Of a stretch of DNA of 35,927 bases, positions 26,042 through 35,657 are shown in pieces. Source of the DNA: Acinetobacter portensis (GTDB lineage: Bacteria; Pseudomonadota; Gammaproteobacteria; Pseudomonadales; Moraxellaceae). The notes beneath the pieces were generated by a model, which was given only the letters and a program-made list of their open reading frames with translations, was not told the origin of the DNA and made no database searches. The stretch spans positions 1 through 35,927 of the forward strand of contig NZ_LWRV01000095.1 in the NCBI RefSeq assembly GCF_009372215.1. The letters are read 5' to 3'. Position numbers and translations under genes: made by a program. Numbering within the stretch: the first letter of the stretch is position 1; each line of letters starts with the position of its first letter.

Positions 26042-26317
26042 TTAGCTCATAAATTTTGGTTTTTCATCTACAACAACTGCTTCAAATTCAGCGACTTCCT
26101 TTTCCATAAGTGCAAATAAAGCAGCCTGAATCATTTGCTGTGCAACCACGGGCATTTTTTCACCCAATAATGCACGAACTTCATCATTAAACTGAATTTT
26201 CACCAAAGGATCTTCAGAACCTGCATTACGCAATGCCAATTCACCATCTTCAAGTTGAACGAGTTCTAAGATCGCTTCTTGACTGCCAAATAACTCTTTC
26301 AATTGCTCTATCGACAT
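26042..26317 (-). CDS. Small conserved acidic protein
   Basis: A 91-residue soluble acidic protein, beginning MSIEQLKELFGSQEAILELV and ending DEKPKFMS. It has no membrane segment, cysteine or known motif, and is probably all helical with a central short beta stretch (VKIQFNDEVRALLG). I do not recognise a function. A very strong GGAGG lies 7 bases before the ATG, and the dyad CCATGTT-C-AACATGG overlaps that site. It could be cotranscribed with the DUF6586-like gene, which ends 100 bases upstream on the same strand. Confidence 0.75.
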   Translation of the reverse strand: MSIEQLKELFGSQEAILELVQLEDGELALRNAGSEDPLVKIQFNDEVRALLGEKMPVVAQQMIQAALFALMEKEVAEFEAVVVDEKPKFMS

Positions 26318-26324
26318 ATATCCT

Positions 26325-26339
26325 CCATGTTCAACATGG
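26325..26339. promoter_or_regulatory. Dyad overlapping a ribosome site
   Basis: CCATGTT and AACATGG are perfect 7-base inverted complements around a single C. On the minus strand the last GG belongs to the GGAGG ribosome site of the 91-residue protein. In RNA a CCAUG/CAUGG stem with a 5-base loop is possible. Confidence 0.45.
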
Positions 26340-26416
26340 TAGCAAATGTATTTTCATTCGTTGAATGTTTAATATTAGGTCATAACTTTAGAATTCAAGA
26401 GCCATTCATCTGATTA

Positions 26417-26920
26417 TTAAAATTCGACCATCTCGTTACGAAAACCATCAATCAGTTGCGTAATATCTCGATGCCATTCTCTTAAAATTTTTGTGTCCGG
26501 CAACCAAGCTTGTGAAGTTTGCGTCACTTTTATAATTAAATTAGATGATGTTTCTTGCTCTGGTTCTGGTGCACTTGGCTCTGGCGTGTACTGACATAAA
26601 CGATAAGCACGTTTTAACTCTGCAATAAAACCATCTTTCGCAAGCTTTTGTAAAATGCTAATTTCAGGCGAAACCTGCCCTTTTGCTGTCATATGTTCTT
26701 CAATAGACTTTAATGTTGGATTTGCATCACTTAATCTGTAGTAACGAACCAATTCCTGTAAAAAAGCTAAAACAGCACCATGCAAATGAAAGACCGCAGC
26801 TTCACGATATGCTTGCACTTGTTGAATATGTTCAGTTTGCTCTGCTTGTTGACACGAAAGACGTGCAAAATATAATTTTTGATTTGTGCGATCTGCGTGA
26901 AAGCGAGCAACTCGTGACAT
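26417..26920 (-). CDS. DUF6586-like conserved protein
   Basis: A soluble, mainly helical protein of 167 residues. The N-terminal RTNQKLYFARL and the later EAAVFHLHGAVLAFLQELVRYYRL (about 42-65) resemble a DUF6586 protein of Pseudomonas, to the best of my recall. A central Pro/Glu linker (TPEPSAPEPEQE, about 111-122) divides two helical parts. No catalytic motif is visible. It lies between the small acidic protein and the RRM protein, all leftward. Confidence 0.75.
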   Translation of the reverse strand: MSRVARFHADRTNQKLYFARLSCQQAEQTEHIQQVQAYREAAVFHLHGAVLAFLQELVRYYRLSDANPTLKSIEEHMTAKGQVSPEISILQKLAKDGFIAELKRAYRLCQYTPEPSAPEPEQETSSNLIIKVTQTSQAWLPDTKILREWHRDITQLIDGFRNEMVEF

Positions 26921-27029
26921 GAAGATGATTCCTAATATTTGGCGTTTTTGTCATCATCTAGATTAAACGTAATTATTGATAATTCACAATAAAATTTATG
27001 CATGATCTATTTCAATTTAATCAATGCAT

Positions 27030-27058
27030 AAAAAAGGAGCTTTATTTGCTCCCTTTTT
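27030..27058 (-). terminator. Terminator of the RRM-protein gene
   Basis: GGAGC pairs with GCTCC across TTTATTT. Six A lie on one side and five T, after one C, on the other. The hairpin is 10 bases past the stop codon of the leftward RRM gene. Confidence 0.85.
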
Positions 27059-27067
27059 ATATCACTT

Positions 27068-27343
27068 TTATTCAGCAGCTTTTGGCTGTTCTTCCGCTTT
27101 AGGCTTATCTTCAGCCAATTTCACACGAATACCATGTCCGTGTAAGCGTAAAGTGTTTAATCCTTTTACTGCTTTAATTGCTTCACGCGCATGTGGCATT
27201 TCAACAAAAGCAAAACCTTTCGATTTTCCTGTTTCTGCATCTAGAACCAATGTACAAGATCCAACAGTACCAAAGCCTTGGAACAATTTTAAAAGTTCTG
27301 GTTCTGTTACAGTGCGTTCTAAGTTACGAACTAAAATTTTCAT
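27068..27343 (-). CDS. RRM-domain RNA-binding protein
   Basis: A 91-residue bacterial RNA-binding protein with one RRM. RNP2 is ILVRNL (3-8) and RNP1 is KGFAFVEM (about 42-49), with aromatic residues kept on the RNA face of RNP1. The last 15 residues are a Lys/Glu/Pro/Ala tail (KPKAEEQPKAAE). Such single-RRM proteins in bacteria are often cold-induced or act as RNA chaperones; I see nothing here to confirm cold control. AAGGT lies 7 bases before the ATG. It is about 80 bases downstream of the UvrD-type helicase gene, in the same direction. Confidence 0.92.
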   Translation of the reverse strand: MKILVRNLERTVTEPELLKLFQGFGTVGSCTLVLDAETGKSKGFAFVEMPHAREAIKAVKGLNTLRLHGHGIRVKLAEDKPKAEEQPKAAE

Positions 27344-27422
27344 CTTACAACCTTAAAATAGGCAAAAATCACCAAAAAGCACTCGCCTACTCTACTTTTT
27401 GTACAAAACATCTCGCTATAGT

Positions 27423-29411
27423 TTAATCGAGATCGATACCAAAATCTAAATTAATCGACTGACGCTCAATTAATGCCGTTTTCACAGTTTGTTGCCGTGG
27501 TTTATGATGCGTTTCCATAGTGCATAAATTTCGAGTTAAATCATTTAAGAAATAACTTTCAACTTTACGACCTTGTTCATCAATAATATCTTTTGCCCAT
27601 AAGTTTAAATTTTGCTTGGTTAAAATCAATTCATTTTGTGCTCGAGTTAAAGCCACGTAAAGAACACGACGCTCTTCTTCAACATCATCAAAATTACCTT
27701 GGGCACGTGCATTTGGATATTGCCCTGCAGTTACATTCGCAACATAACAAACTTTTTGTTCTGTGCCTTTTGCAGAGTGAATAGTAATTAAAGTCACGGC
27801 ATCCGTTTCAGACTGGCGTTCAATTTCTGAAATTGAAACAGGATCGAGCACATAAGCTTCTAAAAATTCACTCAATTGATCATGCTTAGATGCCAATTGT
27901 TTGACGAGTTCAAAATCACCTTGGCGACGATTCCAATCTTTCTTATAGTTTTCGGCTAATTGATCTTCAAGCGCTTGAACACCTAAACTCACACATTCTT
28001 TCACTTCACCACGAAGCACATTCATTTGCTTCATCATGAGTAACATTTTTTCTGGAATACGCCCAAAACCTTCTAATTTTTCAACAAGCTTATCAAACTC
28101 AGGTTCTATAAGTAATTGCTGTACCAAACGGCTTGCGCCTACATCACCCACGCCATTCCATAAGGTCAAAAAACGCATCCACGCAATATCATCTAATGGA
28201 TTGGCAATCACACGTAATAAGCTCACCAAATCTTTCACGTGCGCTGTTTCAAGAAGCTTCATACCACCAATAAATCGATAAGGTACATTTGAAGCAATAC
28301 AAGCCGCCTCAATATGACGAGCCGCAAAACTTGAACGCACCAAAACCATGTGATCTTTCCACGGTTTTCCTTCTAAGAAATGACGTTCTTTAATATCAAC
28401 CGCAATCCATTTGGCTTCATCAAATTCATTTGGGAAAACATGCAATCTTGGCTTAACACCTTCACCTCGATGTGCCTCCAAATGCTTATCGTATTTAATT
28501 TCACTCTGATCTAATAACCAATTCGATAAATCTAAAATTTCTTGCGTTGAACGATAATTTTTTTCTAATTTATGGATTTTTGCATCGGGTACTCGATCTT
28601 TAAAATGATGAATATTTTCAAAATCTGCACCACGGAAACCGTAAATGGATTGTGCATCATCACCCACACAAAAGAGGCTTACTTTTTCTTTTAAAGGCTC
28701 TAACAAAGCCCATTGCAAAGGATTGGTATCTTGCATTTCATCGACCAACATATGGCGACAAATTGAAGAAACATAATCGACTAAACCATCCGATTCATCT
28801 AAAGCTTTAGCTACAATTGCTAAAATATCATCATAATCAAGAAAACTACGCGCACGTTTTCGTGTTTCGTATTCTTTCATAATTTCAGCAATTTGGTCTT
28901 TAAAAACAATATGTTCAGGATGTTGTTTTTCTAAGGCAATGCTAAGTTTCTGACGTGTATTTCGTGCAAACGAATATAAGTCGCAGAGTTCTTGTGGTTT
29001 AGGCAATTGATTTGGGTTTTTCTTATCATCTTTTCCGCGAATAAGGCGGAACATCATCAATTGATCATCACGATCGATAATTGAAAATTGTTCTAAGCCA
29101 AATGCTTTTGGAATACGGCGTAAAAGATACATACAAAAAGTATGGAAGGTAGATGCACGTAAACCTTTGGCTTGATCACCAAGTGCCAATTCTACACGTG
29201 CAACAATTTCACTTGCCGAACGACGCGTAAAAGTCAAAATTTGAATTTGATTTGCAGGAACACCTTGATCAATTAAATATGCAGCACGCGCTACGATGGT
29301 TTTGGTTTTACCACAGCCTGCACCTGCCAAAACTAGACTATGCTTTGACTCTGTTGTCGCAGCTTGTTTTTGTTGTGGATTTAATTCATCAATTAGGCTG
29401 GCTAAACTCAT
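27423..29411 (-). CDS. UvrD/Rep-type superfamily 1 DNA helicase
   Basis: A 662-residue ATP-dependent 3'-5' DNA helicase. The Q-motif area is LNPQQKQA (10-17). Motif I is LAGAGCGKT (28-36), with Cys33 where Ser is usual. Motif II is DEMQDTN (224-230), with Met in place of the usual Phe or Ala. Motif III is GDDAQSIYGFRGA (250-262) and motif IV is NYRST. Later motifs include VTLITIHSAKGTEQ (about 550-563) and the VI-type VLYVALTRAQNEL. It is shorter than UvrD and has no long C-terminal extension; it may act in replication restart or repair. I cannot place it confidently as Rep or UvrD. Confidence 0.9.
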   Translation of the reverse strand: MSLASLIDELNPQQKQAATTESKHSLVLAGAGCGKTKTIVARAAYLIDQGVPANQIQILTFTRRSASEIVARVELALGDQAKGLRASTFHTFCMYLLRRIPKAFGLEQFSIIDRDDQLMMFRLIRGKDDKKNPNQLPKPQELCDLYSFARNTRQKLSIALEKQHPEHIVFKDQIAEIMKEYETRKRARSFLDYDDILAIVAKALDESDGLVDYVSSICRHMLVDEMQDTNPLQWALLEPLKEKVSLFCVGDDAQSIYGFRGADFENIHHFKDRVPDAKIHKLEKNYRSTQEILDLSNWLLDQSEIKYDKHLEAHRGEGVKPRLHVFPNEFDEAKWIAVDIKERHFLEGKPWKDHMVLVRSSFAARHIEAACIASNVPYRFIGGMKLLETAHVKDLVSLLRVIANPLDDIAWMRFLTLWNGVGDVGASRLVQQLLIEPEFDKLVEKLEGFGRIPEKMLLMMKQMNVLRGEVKECVSLGVQALEDQLAENYKKDWNRRQGDFELVKQLASKHDQLSEFLEAYVLDPVSISEIERQSETDAVTLITIHSAKGTEQKVCYVANVTAGQYPNARAQGNFDDVEEERRVLYVALTRAQNELILTKQNLNLWAKDIIDEQGRKVESYFLNDLTRNLCTMETHHKPRQQTVKTALIERQSINLDFGIDLD

Positions 29412-29483
29412 GGTGTCTCATCGTGCTTGGTGAAGCTGTAGTTTAGCAGATTTGATTTAATAACTTACGCGCATCGAAATAAA

Positions 29484-30215
29484 CTAATCATTCCCACTTA
29501 CTAGTTTCAATATATCAACTGTTTTTTGAGTTAATTCTGGTAAATATTGATAAGCAGTAGCACCTATAGTCAAATAAGATGATATTTCAGAAACAGTATT
29601 TTTTAGCTTTGATCTTTTGAAGAATTCATTCTGCACTTCTGGATTCAATAGAATCTCAGCATAAATATTTTTCAGTGCCCCTTGAATAATATCTCCAACT
29701 TGAGAGTACTTTTTCAAAGCCCAAATCAACTTATCTAATTCAATTACTAGTATTCTCTTTAAATCCAAACTAATCTTATTATCTCTAATAATTTCAGCTC
29801 TTTGTTCTTCTAATGCTGTTATCAAATGGCTAACCTTTTCTTCATCTAAAGAAGATTTGACTTCAAACCCATGTTGCCATGTTCTTGCTGTCATCCTTAA
29901 ATACTCTAAAGTTTGATTCGAAATTTGTGATAAATTCCTCTTAAATACACCATTAAAATGCAAAGCTTCTAGAACTTGTTCAATCCATGTTGAATCATAA
30001 ATTTCATGATCATTTATTTCTGCTTCAATTTTTAACGATTCAAATAAAGTAAGTGAAATACTTTCCAAAATATTTAAGTGTTGACGCACAATTAAATGAT
30101 TATTAGTATTCAAATATTTCTTCCAGCCCGTACTCGCTGATGCATGTTCACCTAACTGAGTTGATAATAGTTTTACTTCTTTCAATTCATTAAATAAATA
30201 TAAAATTTGATTCAT
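29484..30215 (-). CDS. Low-GC protein of unknown function
   Basis: A 243-residue, almost wholly helical protein which I do not recognise. It has no signal peptide. The middle (about 130-190) is a charged helical stretch including LKRILVIELDKLIWALKKYSQVGD. A weakly hydrophobic C-terminal part (about 210-240: SEISSYLTIGATAYQYLPELTQKTVDILKL) could contact membrane. In two 60-base stretches I counted (29521 and 29761), 33 of 120 bases are G or C. A stretch of the neighbouring helicase gene (28741) had 23 of 60. The difference suggests recent acquisition. The ATG has only a weak ribosome site. I have the impression that similar stretches occur in proteins linked to mobile or defence loci, but this is not evidence. 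Confidence 0.7.
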   Translation of the reverse strand: MNQILYLFNELKEVKLLSTQLGEHASASTGWKKYLNTNNHLIVRQHLNILESISLTLFESLKIEAEINDHEIYDSTWIEQVLEALHFNGVFKRNLSQISNQTLEYLRMTARTWQHGFEVKSSLDEEKVSHLITALEEQRAEIIRDNKISLDLKRILVIELDKLIWALKKYSQVGDIIQGALKNIYAEILLNPEVQNEFFKRSKLKNTVSEISSYLTIGATAYQYLPELTQKTVDILKLVSGND

Positions 30216-30275
30216 ACTACTTAAATACCACTCTAAACGTCCCTCTAATTATAACAATTTTCCTTTATAAAAAGA

Positions 30276-31421
30276 CTATCTCAGACTAAGAAACTCCACT
30301 ATGCTCTTACAAACTTTTTCTAAATTCTTCTCTGCATTTTTCAAAGCAACATCCAAATTACAATTGAGTTCATTAATCGAAATAATTTGAGTAAAACCCT
30401 CATCAAATAAAGGCTCAACATCATCTCCAACTCGTCCTGCAAAAGCAATTAACGGCTTATTCAATCCCTTCGCTACTTGCGCCACAGCCCAAGGCGTTTT
30501 CCCAAACTTGGTCTGAAAATCGATACTTCCCTCACCTGTAAACACATAATCCGCTTCAGCAATCTTTTCAGCCAAACCTGTTTGCTCTATGACTAAACTC
30601 GCACCCGATTGAATTTTTGCATTGGCAAAAGCCATTAAGCCAAAACCCAAACCACCTGCAGCTCCTGCACCCGCAACATTTCGAACATCAACACTTAAAA
30701 CAGATTCAACAATATTGGAAAAGTGAAGAAGATTTGCATCAAGTTGTTTGACCATTTCAGGCGTAGCACCCTTTTGTGGAGCAAAAACATAAGATGCACC
30801 ATTTTCACCACACAAAGGATTATTCACATCTGAAGCAATTAAAATATCAACGTCTTTTAAGCGAACATCAAGTTGAGTTAAATCAATTTTCGATATTTGA
30901 TTTAAAACACCACCACACATCTGAACTTCATTTCCAAAATCATCTAAAAAACGAACACCCAAAGCTTGTGCCATACCACTTCCAGCATCATTGGTCACAC
31001 TACCACCTAAACCAATAATGATTTTTTTCACACCTAAATCTAAAGCATGGCGAATCATTTGTCCTGTGCCGAAAGTACTGGTAAATAATGGATTACGCTG
31101 TGATTTTTCAAGTAAATCTATACCATTGGCTTTTGACATCTCCATAATGGCGGTTTGACCATTATCCACAAGCCCAAAATAGGTTTGAATCGTTTGATGT
31201 GGCAATGGCCCTTGAACTGAACAATGAAATTTTTCTCCACTTAACGCATGTATAAGTGCATCAGCCGTTCCCTCGCCACCATCTGCCATAGGAACATGAA
31301 TACACTGTGCTTGCGGAAATACCTGCTGAATACCTCGTTGCATTGCCATACACGCCTGTTCGGCTGTCATGCTTTCTTTAAATGAATCTGGTGCAAGAAC
31401 AAATGTTTTTATTGTAGGCAT
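30276..31421 (-). CDS. Glycerate kinase
   Basis: A glycerate kinase (GlxK/GarK family) of 381 residues, phosphorylating D-glycerate to 2-phosphoglycerate with ATP at the end of glyoxylate or glucarate breakdown. The N-terminus has the family APDSFKESMTAEQA (9-22) and MADGGEGTADALIH (45-58). GLGGSVTNDAGSGMAQALG is near 137-155, and VFTGEGSIDFQTKFGKTPWAVA is near 293-314. No glyoxylate-pathway partner gene is visible next to it. The ATG at 31421 lacks a good ribosome site but gives the expected N-terminus. Confidence 0.94.
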   Translation of the reverse strand: MPTIKTFVLAPDSFKESMTAEQACMAMQRGIQQVFPQAQCIHVPMADGGEGTADALIHALSGEKFHCSVQGPLPHQTIQTYFGLVDNGQTAIMEMSKANGIDLLEKSQRNPLFTSTFGTGQMIRHALDLGVKKIIIGLGGSVTNDAGSGMAQALGVRFLDDFGNEVQMCGGVLNQISKIDLTQLDVRLKDVDILIASDVNNPLCGENGASYVFAPQKGATPEMVKQLDANLLHFSNIVESVLSVDVRNVAGAGAAGGLGFGLMAFANAKIQSGASLVIEQTGLAEKIAEADYVFTGEGSIDFQTKFGKTPWAVAQVAKGLNKPLIAFAGRVGDDVEPLFDEGFTQIISINELNCNLDVALKNAEKNLEKVCKSIVEFLSLR

Positions 31422-31493
31422 GTGCTAAAGAACTTTAGGATGTAAGGTTGATGCTTCATACTATATGTAAATACAGCAATATGATAAATAACC

Positions 31494-31943
31494 ATGAAGC
31501 GAATTAATTTAGGACAATCTGCCCCTGAACTTTATCAAAAAGTAATTGAGCTCGATCAAATCGCAATGCAAAAGCTTGATGAGTCAGGAATAACCCATGG
31601 TTTTGCTCACTTACTTAAACTTCGTGCATCACAAATGAATCAATGTGCTTTTTGCATTCGTTTACATACGCAAGATGCATTAAAAGCAGGTGAAAGTATT
31701 GATCGTATAACTTTGCTAAATGCATGGTCTGAAACTGAATATTTTAATGAACAAGAACGTGCAGCATTAAGCTTGATCGAAGCCATTACCTTAGTGTCGG
31801 ATGGGCAAGTGGATGATGCTATTTATGAAGATGCCTTACCCTTTTTAACCGATGCACAAATCAGTGCTGTTGAATGGTTAGCCATCGTGATTAACACATG
31901 GAATCGAATTGCAATTTCAAGTCGTTACGCTGTTAAACCATAA
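31494..31943 (+). CDS. AhpD-like carboxymuconolactone decarboxylase-family protein
   Basis: A 149-residue, all-helical AhpD-like protein. The redox motif is C51-A-F-C54 followed by H58 (CAFCIRLH), as in alkylhydroperoxidase AhpD. The flanking RASQMNQC and HTQDALKAGE are typical. Family members reduce peroxides or act on lactone substrates; this one most resembles the peroxidase-like type. It is divergent from glycerate kinase by 72 bases. There is no obvious ribosome site before the ATG, so the start is not certain. Confidence 0.9.
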   Translation: MKRINLGQSAPELYQKVIELDQIAMQKLDESGITHGFAHLLKLRASQMNQCAFCIRLHTQDALKAGESIDRITLLNAWSETEYFNEQERAALSLIEAITLVSDGQVDDAIYEDALPFLTDAQISAVEWLAIVINTWNRIAISSRYAVKP

Positions 31944-31970
31944 AAGTTTTCTTCTGATTGAGGAAAACTT
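31944..31970. repeat. Stem-loop directly after the AhpD-like gene
   Basis: AAGTTTTC (31944-31951) pairs with GAAAACTT (31963-31970), with four further pairs inside, one of them G-U, leaving a 5-base loop. It abuts the stop codon but no T run follows, so it may block exonucleases rather than end transcription. Confidence 0.55.
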
Positions 31971-32017
31971 ACCCACATTTAAAAAGTAAACTGTGGATAA
32001 AATGGACAATATCCACA
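31969..32017. promoter_or_regulatory. Cluster of three DnaA-box-like 9-mers
   Basis: TTACCCACA (31969-31977, plus), TGTGGATAA (31992-32000, a perfect TTATCCACA on the minus strand) and ATATCCACA (32009-32017, plus) lie within 49 bases. The first and third each differ from the consensus by one base. The last two form a dyad, TGTGGATA and TATCCACA, with a 10-base spacer. The cluster lies between convergent genes. Confidence 0.5.
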
Positions 32018-32038
32018 AACTTAGGTTTTAAATTGACA

Positions 32039-32070
32039 TAAAAAATGCCGACCAAAGTCAGCATTTTTTT
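32039..32070. terminator. Terminator between AhpD-like gene and topA
   Basis: TGC-C-GAC and GTC-A-GCA pair with one mismatch across CAAA, with A and T runs outside. It is convergent and likely bidirectional. Confidence 0.85.
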
Positions 32071-32089
32071 AATCACTTAGATGAGCATT

Positions 32090-34738
32090 TTAAGCTTCAG
32101 CCCATTTACCATCTTGGTAAACTAAGCTCCACTTTGTTTGCTTACCTTCAGGCGTTTCAGAACCAATATATTGCACTTGGTTTTTACGACTGAATTTCAC
32201 CAATGTTGGATTCCCTTCAGGATCAACATCTGGCGCTTGCAAAATAAATTGATATTTCGGATCGAGCTGCTCAGCAACACTACGAAGCTCAGCAACCTTA
32301 GGTGCACGTGTTTCACGCACTTTAGGGAACTTACTTGCAGCTAAGAATAAACCTGCCGCACCATCACGCAATACAAAGAAATCATCATGTTTTGTAGAAC
32401 GTAGATGCTCCATTTTAATTGGATCTACACGTGGAGGCGCAGGTTGACCGCTTTTCAAAACTTTACGTGTATTGTCACAGCTTGTACAAGCGAAGTACGG
32501 TCCAAAACGACCTGTCTTCAATTGCATTTCACCTTCGCATTTGTCACATGGAATGGTTGGACCATCGTAACCTTTGATTTTGAACTCACCTTCTTCAAGT
32601 TCATAACCATTACAGTCTGGGTTATTACCACAAACATGTAATTTACGACCGCCATCAATCACGTAACTGTCCATTGCTGTTTCACAAATTGGACAACGCT
32701 TTTTAGACATTAAGTCAGCTGTTTCGGCTGCATCATCATCAGACAATGCTGCAAGCGATTCTACTGGCGTTAAGTTAAACGTACCTTTACAGCGTTCTTT
32801 TGGTGGCAAGTTATAACCTGAACATCCTAAGAATACGCCTGTTGTACCTGTACGAATCTGCATTGGACGGTCACATTCTTTACAATGAACCGCTTCAACT
32901 TCTACAGGTTGATTACGGCGCATACCGTTTTCGCCCTGAGCAGTCGTTAAACGCTTTTTGAAATCGCCATAGAAACTATCAAGCAACTCTTTCCAGTTAC
33001 GATCACCATCTGCAACTTTATCGAGCTGACTTTCTAAATCTGCGGTAAACGCATAATTCATTAAGTTATTGAAGTTTTCATCGAGACGATCAGTCACGAT
33101 TTCGCCCATCTTCTCTGCAAAAAGACGACGGTTATCAATTTTCACATAACCACGATCTTGAATCGTTGAGATGATTGCAGCATAGGTCGATGGACGACCA
33201 ATACCTTTTTTCTCGAGTTCTTTTACAAGCGATGCTTCTGTAAAACGTGCAGGTGGTTTTGTGAAGTGTTGAGATGGATCAAGCTTCTCAAGTTTAAGCA
33301 CTTCACCCACTTTTACTGCAGGTAATAACACATCGTCATCAGATTTATTTTGACCACGAACTTTGGTGAAACCGTCAAATACTAAAGTACGACCTTTCGC
33401 TTTCAGTTCTACGCCATTTGCATCAACCAAAATAGTCGATGATAAATATTGTGCAGGTGTCATTTGACACGCAACAAATTGACGCCAAATTAAGTCATAA
33501 AGACGTTGAGCATCTCGATCTACACCTGCAAGCTGATCGCCTTTGAGTGCAACACTCGATGGACGAATTGCTTCATGGGCTTCTTGTGCGCCTGCCTTAT
33601 TACCGTATTTATTTGGTTTTTCAGGAAGATATTTCTCACCAAATTCAGTTTCAATATGCGAACGCACCATACTTACAGCATCATCACTTAAGAATGTTGA
33701 GTCCGTACGCATGTAGGTAATGAAACCAGCTTCATATAAGCGTTGTGCCATAGTCATGGTTTTCTTTACAGAAAAACCAAGACGTGTGCTTGCCGCTTGT
33801 TGAAGCGTAGACGTGATATATGGCGCACTAGGATTAACCTTAGTTGGCTTATCTTCACGTGTTGAAACTTTATATTCAGCATCGTTTAAAATTTTTAATA
33901 AAGCATCTGTTTGTGCTTTATTTTGCAGTTTTAAGGTTTTACCACCTTGTTTCACTGCTTCTAAACGAATGTCATCTTTTTGAGATTGCGTATCTGCAAA
34001 AACTTGCCAATATTCTTCTGGAATAAATGCACGAATTTCTCGTTCACGTTCCACAACGAGTTTTGCTGCAACAGATTGCACACGACCTGCCGACAAACCA
34101 CGGGCAATTTTTTCCCACAGTAATGGCGAAATCATAAAGCCAACAATACGGTCTAAGAAACGACGTGCTTGTTGTGCATTAACTTTGTCAGTATCTAGGC
34201 GAGAAGGTTGTTTAAAAGCTTCTTGAATAGCATTTTTCGTAATTTCGTTGAAAACAACACGTTGATAACGTGAATCATCTCCACCAATCACTTCTTTTAA
34301 ATGCCAAGCAATTGCTTCCCCTTCTCTATCCATATCCGTTGCGAGATAGATTTCATCGACTTGCGATGCGAGTTTTTTTAGTTCTGCAACAACATGTTCT
34401 TTACCTGGAAGCACTTCATACTTTGCTTTCCAGTCATGTTCAGGGTCTACACCCATACGGTTAATTAATGCATTTTGAGCTTTTTCAGCTTTCTCAGCAT
34501 CGGTTAACTTTGTACGCGTAGCAGGTTTTTTCTCTGTCGACTTCGCAGAACCACCTGTTGGCAAATCACGTACGTGACCCACAGATGATTTAACAATGTA
34601 CTGAGAACCTAAGTATTTGTTGATTGTTTTCGCTTTTGCAGGCGACTCCACAATCACGAGTGCACGTTTTTTCCCAGCTTCGGAAGATTTAGCTGCTGTA
34701 GTAGTGCTTTTGGATGTGGACCGAGGAGCGTTCGCCAT
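32090..34738 (-). CDS. topA: DNA topoisomerase I
   Basis: Type IA topoisomerase, which relaxes negative supercoils behind RNA polymerase. The 882 residues include the TOPRIM domain (about 25-155) with E31 in VESPAK and acidic D135 and D137 in ATDMDREGE. The active-site tyrosine is Y342 in FITYMRTDS, with R344 next to it. Three C4 zinc-ribbon-type motifs follow in the last third: CKECDRP...CSGY...C, CPIC...CGNNPDC and CDKC...CTSC. The N-terminal 22 residues are a Ser/Thr/Lys-rich addition, and about 65-100 hold a Lys-rich insertion absent from E. coli TopA. It probably shares a transcript with the small membrane protein 34 bases upstream. Confidence 0.97.
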   Translation of the reverse strand: MANAPRSTSKSTTTAAKSSEAGKKRALVIVESPAKAKTINKYLGSQYIVKSSVGHVRDLPTGGSAKSTEKKPATRTKLTDAEKAEKAQNALINRMGVDPEHDWKAKYEVLPGKEHVVAELKKLASQVDEIYLATDMDREGEAIAWHLKEVIGGDDSRYQRVVFNEITKNAIQEAFKQPSRLDTDKVNAQQARRFLDRIVGFMISPLLWEKIARGLSAGRVQSVAAKLVVEREREIRAFIPEEYWQVFADTQSQKDDIRLEAVKQGGKTLKLQNKAQTDALLKILNDAEYKVSTREDKPTKVNPSAPYITSTLQQAASTRLGFSVKKTMTMAQRLYEAGFITYMRTDSTFLSDDAVSMVRSHIETEFGEKYLPEKPNKYGNKAGAQEAHEAIRPSSVALKGDQLAGVDRDAQRLYDLIWRQFVACQMTPAQYLSSTILVDANGVELKAKGRTLVFDGFTKVRGQNKSDDDVLLPAVKVGEVLKLEKLDPSQHFTKPPARFTEASLVKELEKKGIGRPSTYAAIISTIQDRGYVKIDNRRLFAEKMGEIVTDRLDENFNNLMNYAFTADLESQLDKVADGDRNWKELLDSFYGDFKKRLTTAQGENGMRRNQPVEVEAVHCKECDRPMQIRTGTTGVFLGCSGYNLPPKERCKGTFNLTPVESLAALSDDDAAETADLMSKKRCPICETAMDSYVIDGGRKLHVCGNNPDCNGYELEEGEFKIKGYDGPTIPCDKCEGEMQLKTGRFGPYFACTSCDNTRKVLKSGQPAPPRVDPIKMEHLRSTKHDDFFVLRDGAAGLFLAASKFPKVRETRAPKVAELRSVAEQLDPKYQFILQAPDVDPEGNPTLVKFSRKNQVQYIGSETPEGKQTKWSLVYQDGKWAEA

Positions 34739-34772
34739 AATGAACCGTTATTCCTGTTTATATGGGTATAAA

Positions 34773-35222
34773 TTAAAATTCAGCCAATGAAATTAATAAT
34801 GCTTTCATATCATCTAATTGAGTGGCTCTTAGGTCAGATTCTTCATCCCAATAGAGTCCTACGCAGTTAGCTTGCATATCAATAGCATAAATACCTTTTA
34901 ATGCAATGGGAAAATCTTTAAATTTTTCATCCCCATGCACAAGATCAAACTGCTGATCTACAATTCGTGCACGCATTAAAGGAAGTCGAGCTTCTGGAAG
35001 TAAAATACTGTAGTAAGCAACCATGCTGGCACGATTTTCAGTCGCCATTGGAATTTTTGTCCATGCAGGTGCTGCAACTAATCGAGGATGTAGTCCCATT
35101 TTTCTTGCTTTATCACGCATCATACCTAAAGCTCTTTCTCTAGGACTTACACGTAGACCAAAAATTGATCCCAAAACAAAAACAACAATGATAACTGCAA
35201 CCCAAATTCCAGTATTTTCCAT
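34773..35222 (-). CDS. Small membrane-anchored conserved protein upstream of topA
   Basis: A 149-residue protein with an N-terminal membrane segment (GIWVAVIIVVFVLGSIFGL, about 5-23), then a positively charged stretch (SPRERALGMMRDKARKMGLHPR) and a soluble domain. The charge order suggests the soluble part is cytosolic. I do not know its function. GAGG lies 7 bases before the ATG. It lies 34 bases before topA on the same strand, so it is probably the first gene of their operon. Confidence 0.8.
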   Translation of the reverse strand: MENTGIWVAVIIVVFVLGSIFGLRVSPRERALGMMRDKARKMGLHPRLVAAPAWTKIPMATENRASMVAYYSILLPEARLPLMRARIVDQQFDLVHGDEKFKDFPIALKGIYAIDMQANCVGLYWDEESDLRATQLDDMKALLISLAEF

Positions 35223-35285
35223 AGAAAAGCCTCAATATTCCTATATTAGAGTTACATAAGGTTTATATAAAAGGCAAGTTTAGAT

Positions 35286-35657
35286 TTAATCAATCCTTAA
35301 AATAGCGCTATCAGAGATAAAAGTCGCTTTGTTATTATTCTTACCATTCTCATGTAAAACAAAAAGATAACCTCCTTTAACTTTACTAACTAACACAGCG
35401 TTAAATACTGTATTGTTTATTAGCATTACAGTCTTATAATTGGGGGATTTTAAGTATATTTTTGCATGTTCCTCACCTTGCTTCCCAACGCCTAATATCC
35501 AACTGCCCCACAACTGTAATGGTAAAGCCATAAGTACAAATAAAAATGAGGCTTTAATATATGAGGAAAAATTAGAAGGGATACGCTTATCGCTTTTTTT
35601 ATAATATTCATTTTTCTCTAATTTTAAATTAATTTCTCTACATATTTTTTTAAACAA
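35286..35657 (-). pseudogene. Downstream fragment of a frame-broken membrane protein
   Basis: A 123-residue reading frame with no ATG before residue 43 and no ribosome site at its nominal TTG. It overlaps the upstream frame by 34 bases in the -1 frame. It has a basic stretch, one hydrophobic segment (about 35-55: FLFVLMALPLQLWGSWIL) and a soluble C-terminal domain that ends normally at DSAILRID. The DNA is very AT-rich: 11 of 60 bases are G or C at 35581-35640. I read it as the second half of one gene with the frame before it. The break is at a T3A7 run. Confidence 0.55.
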
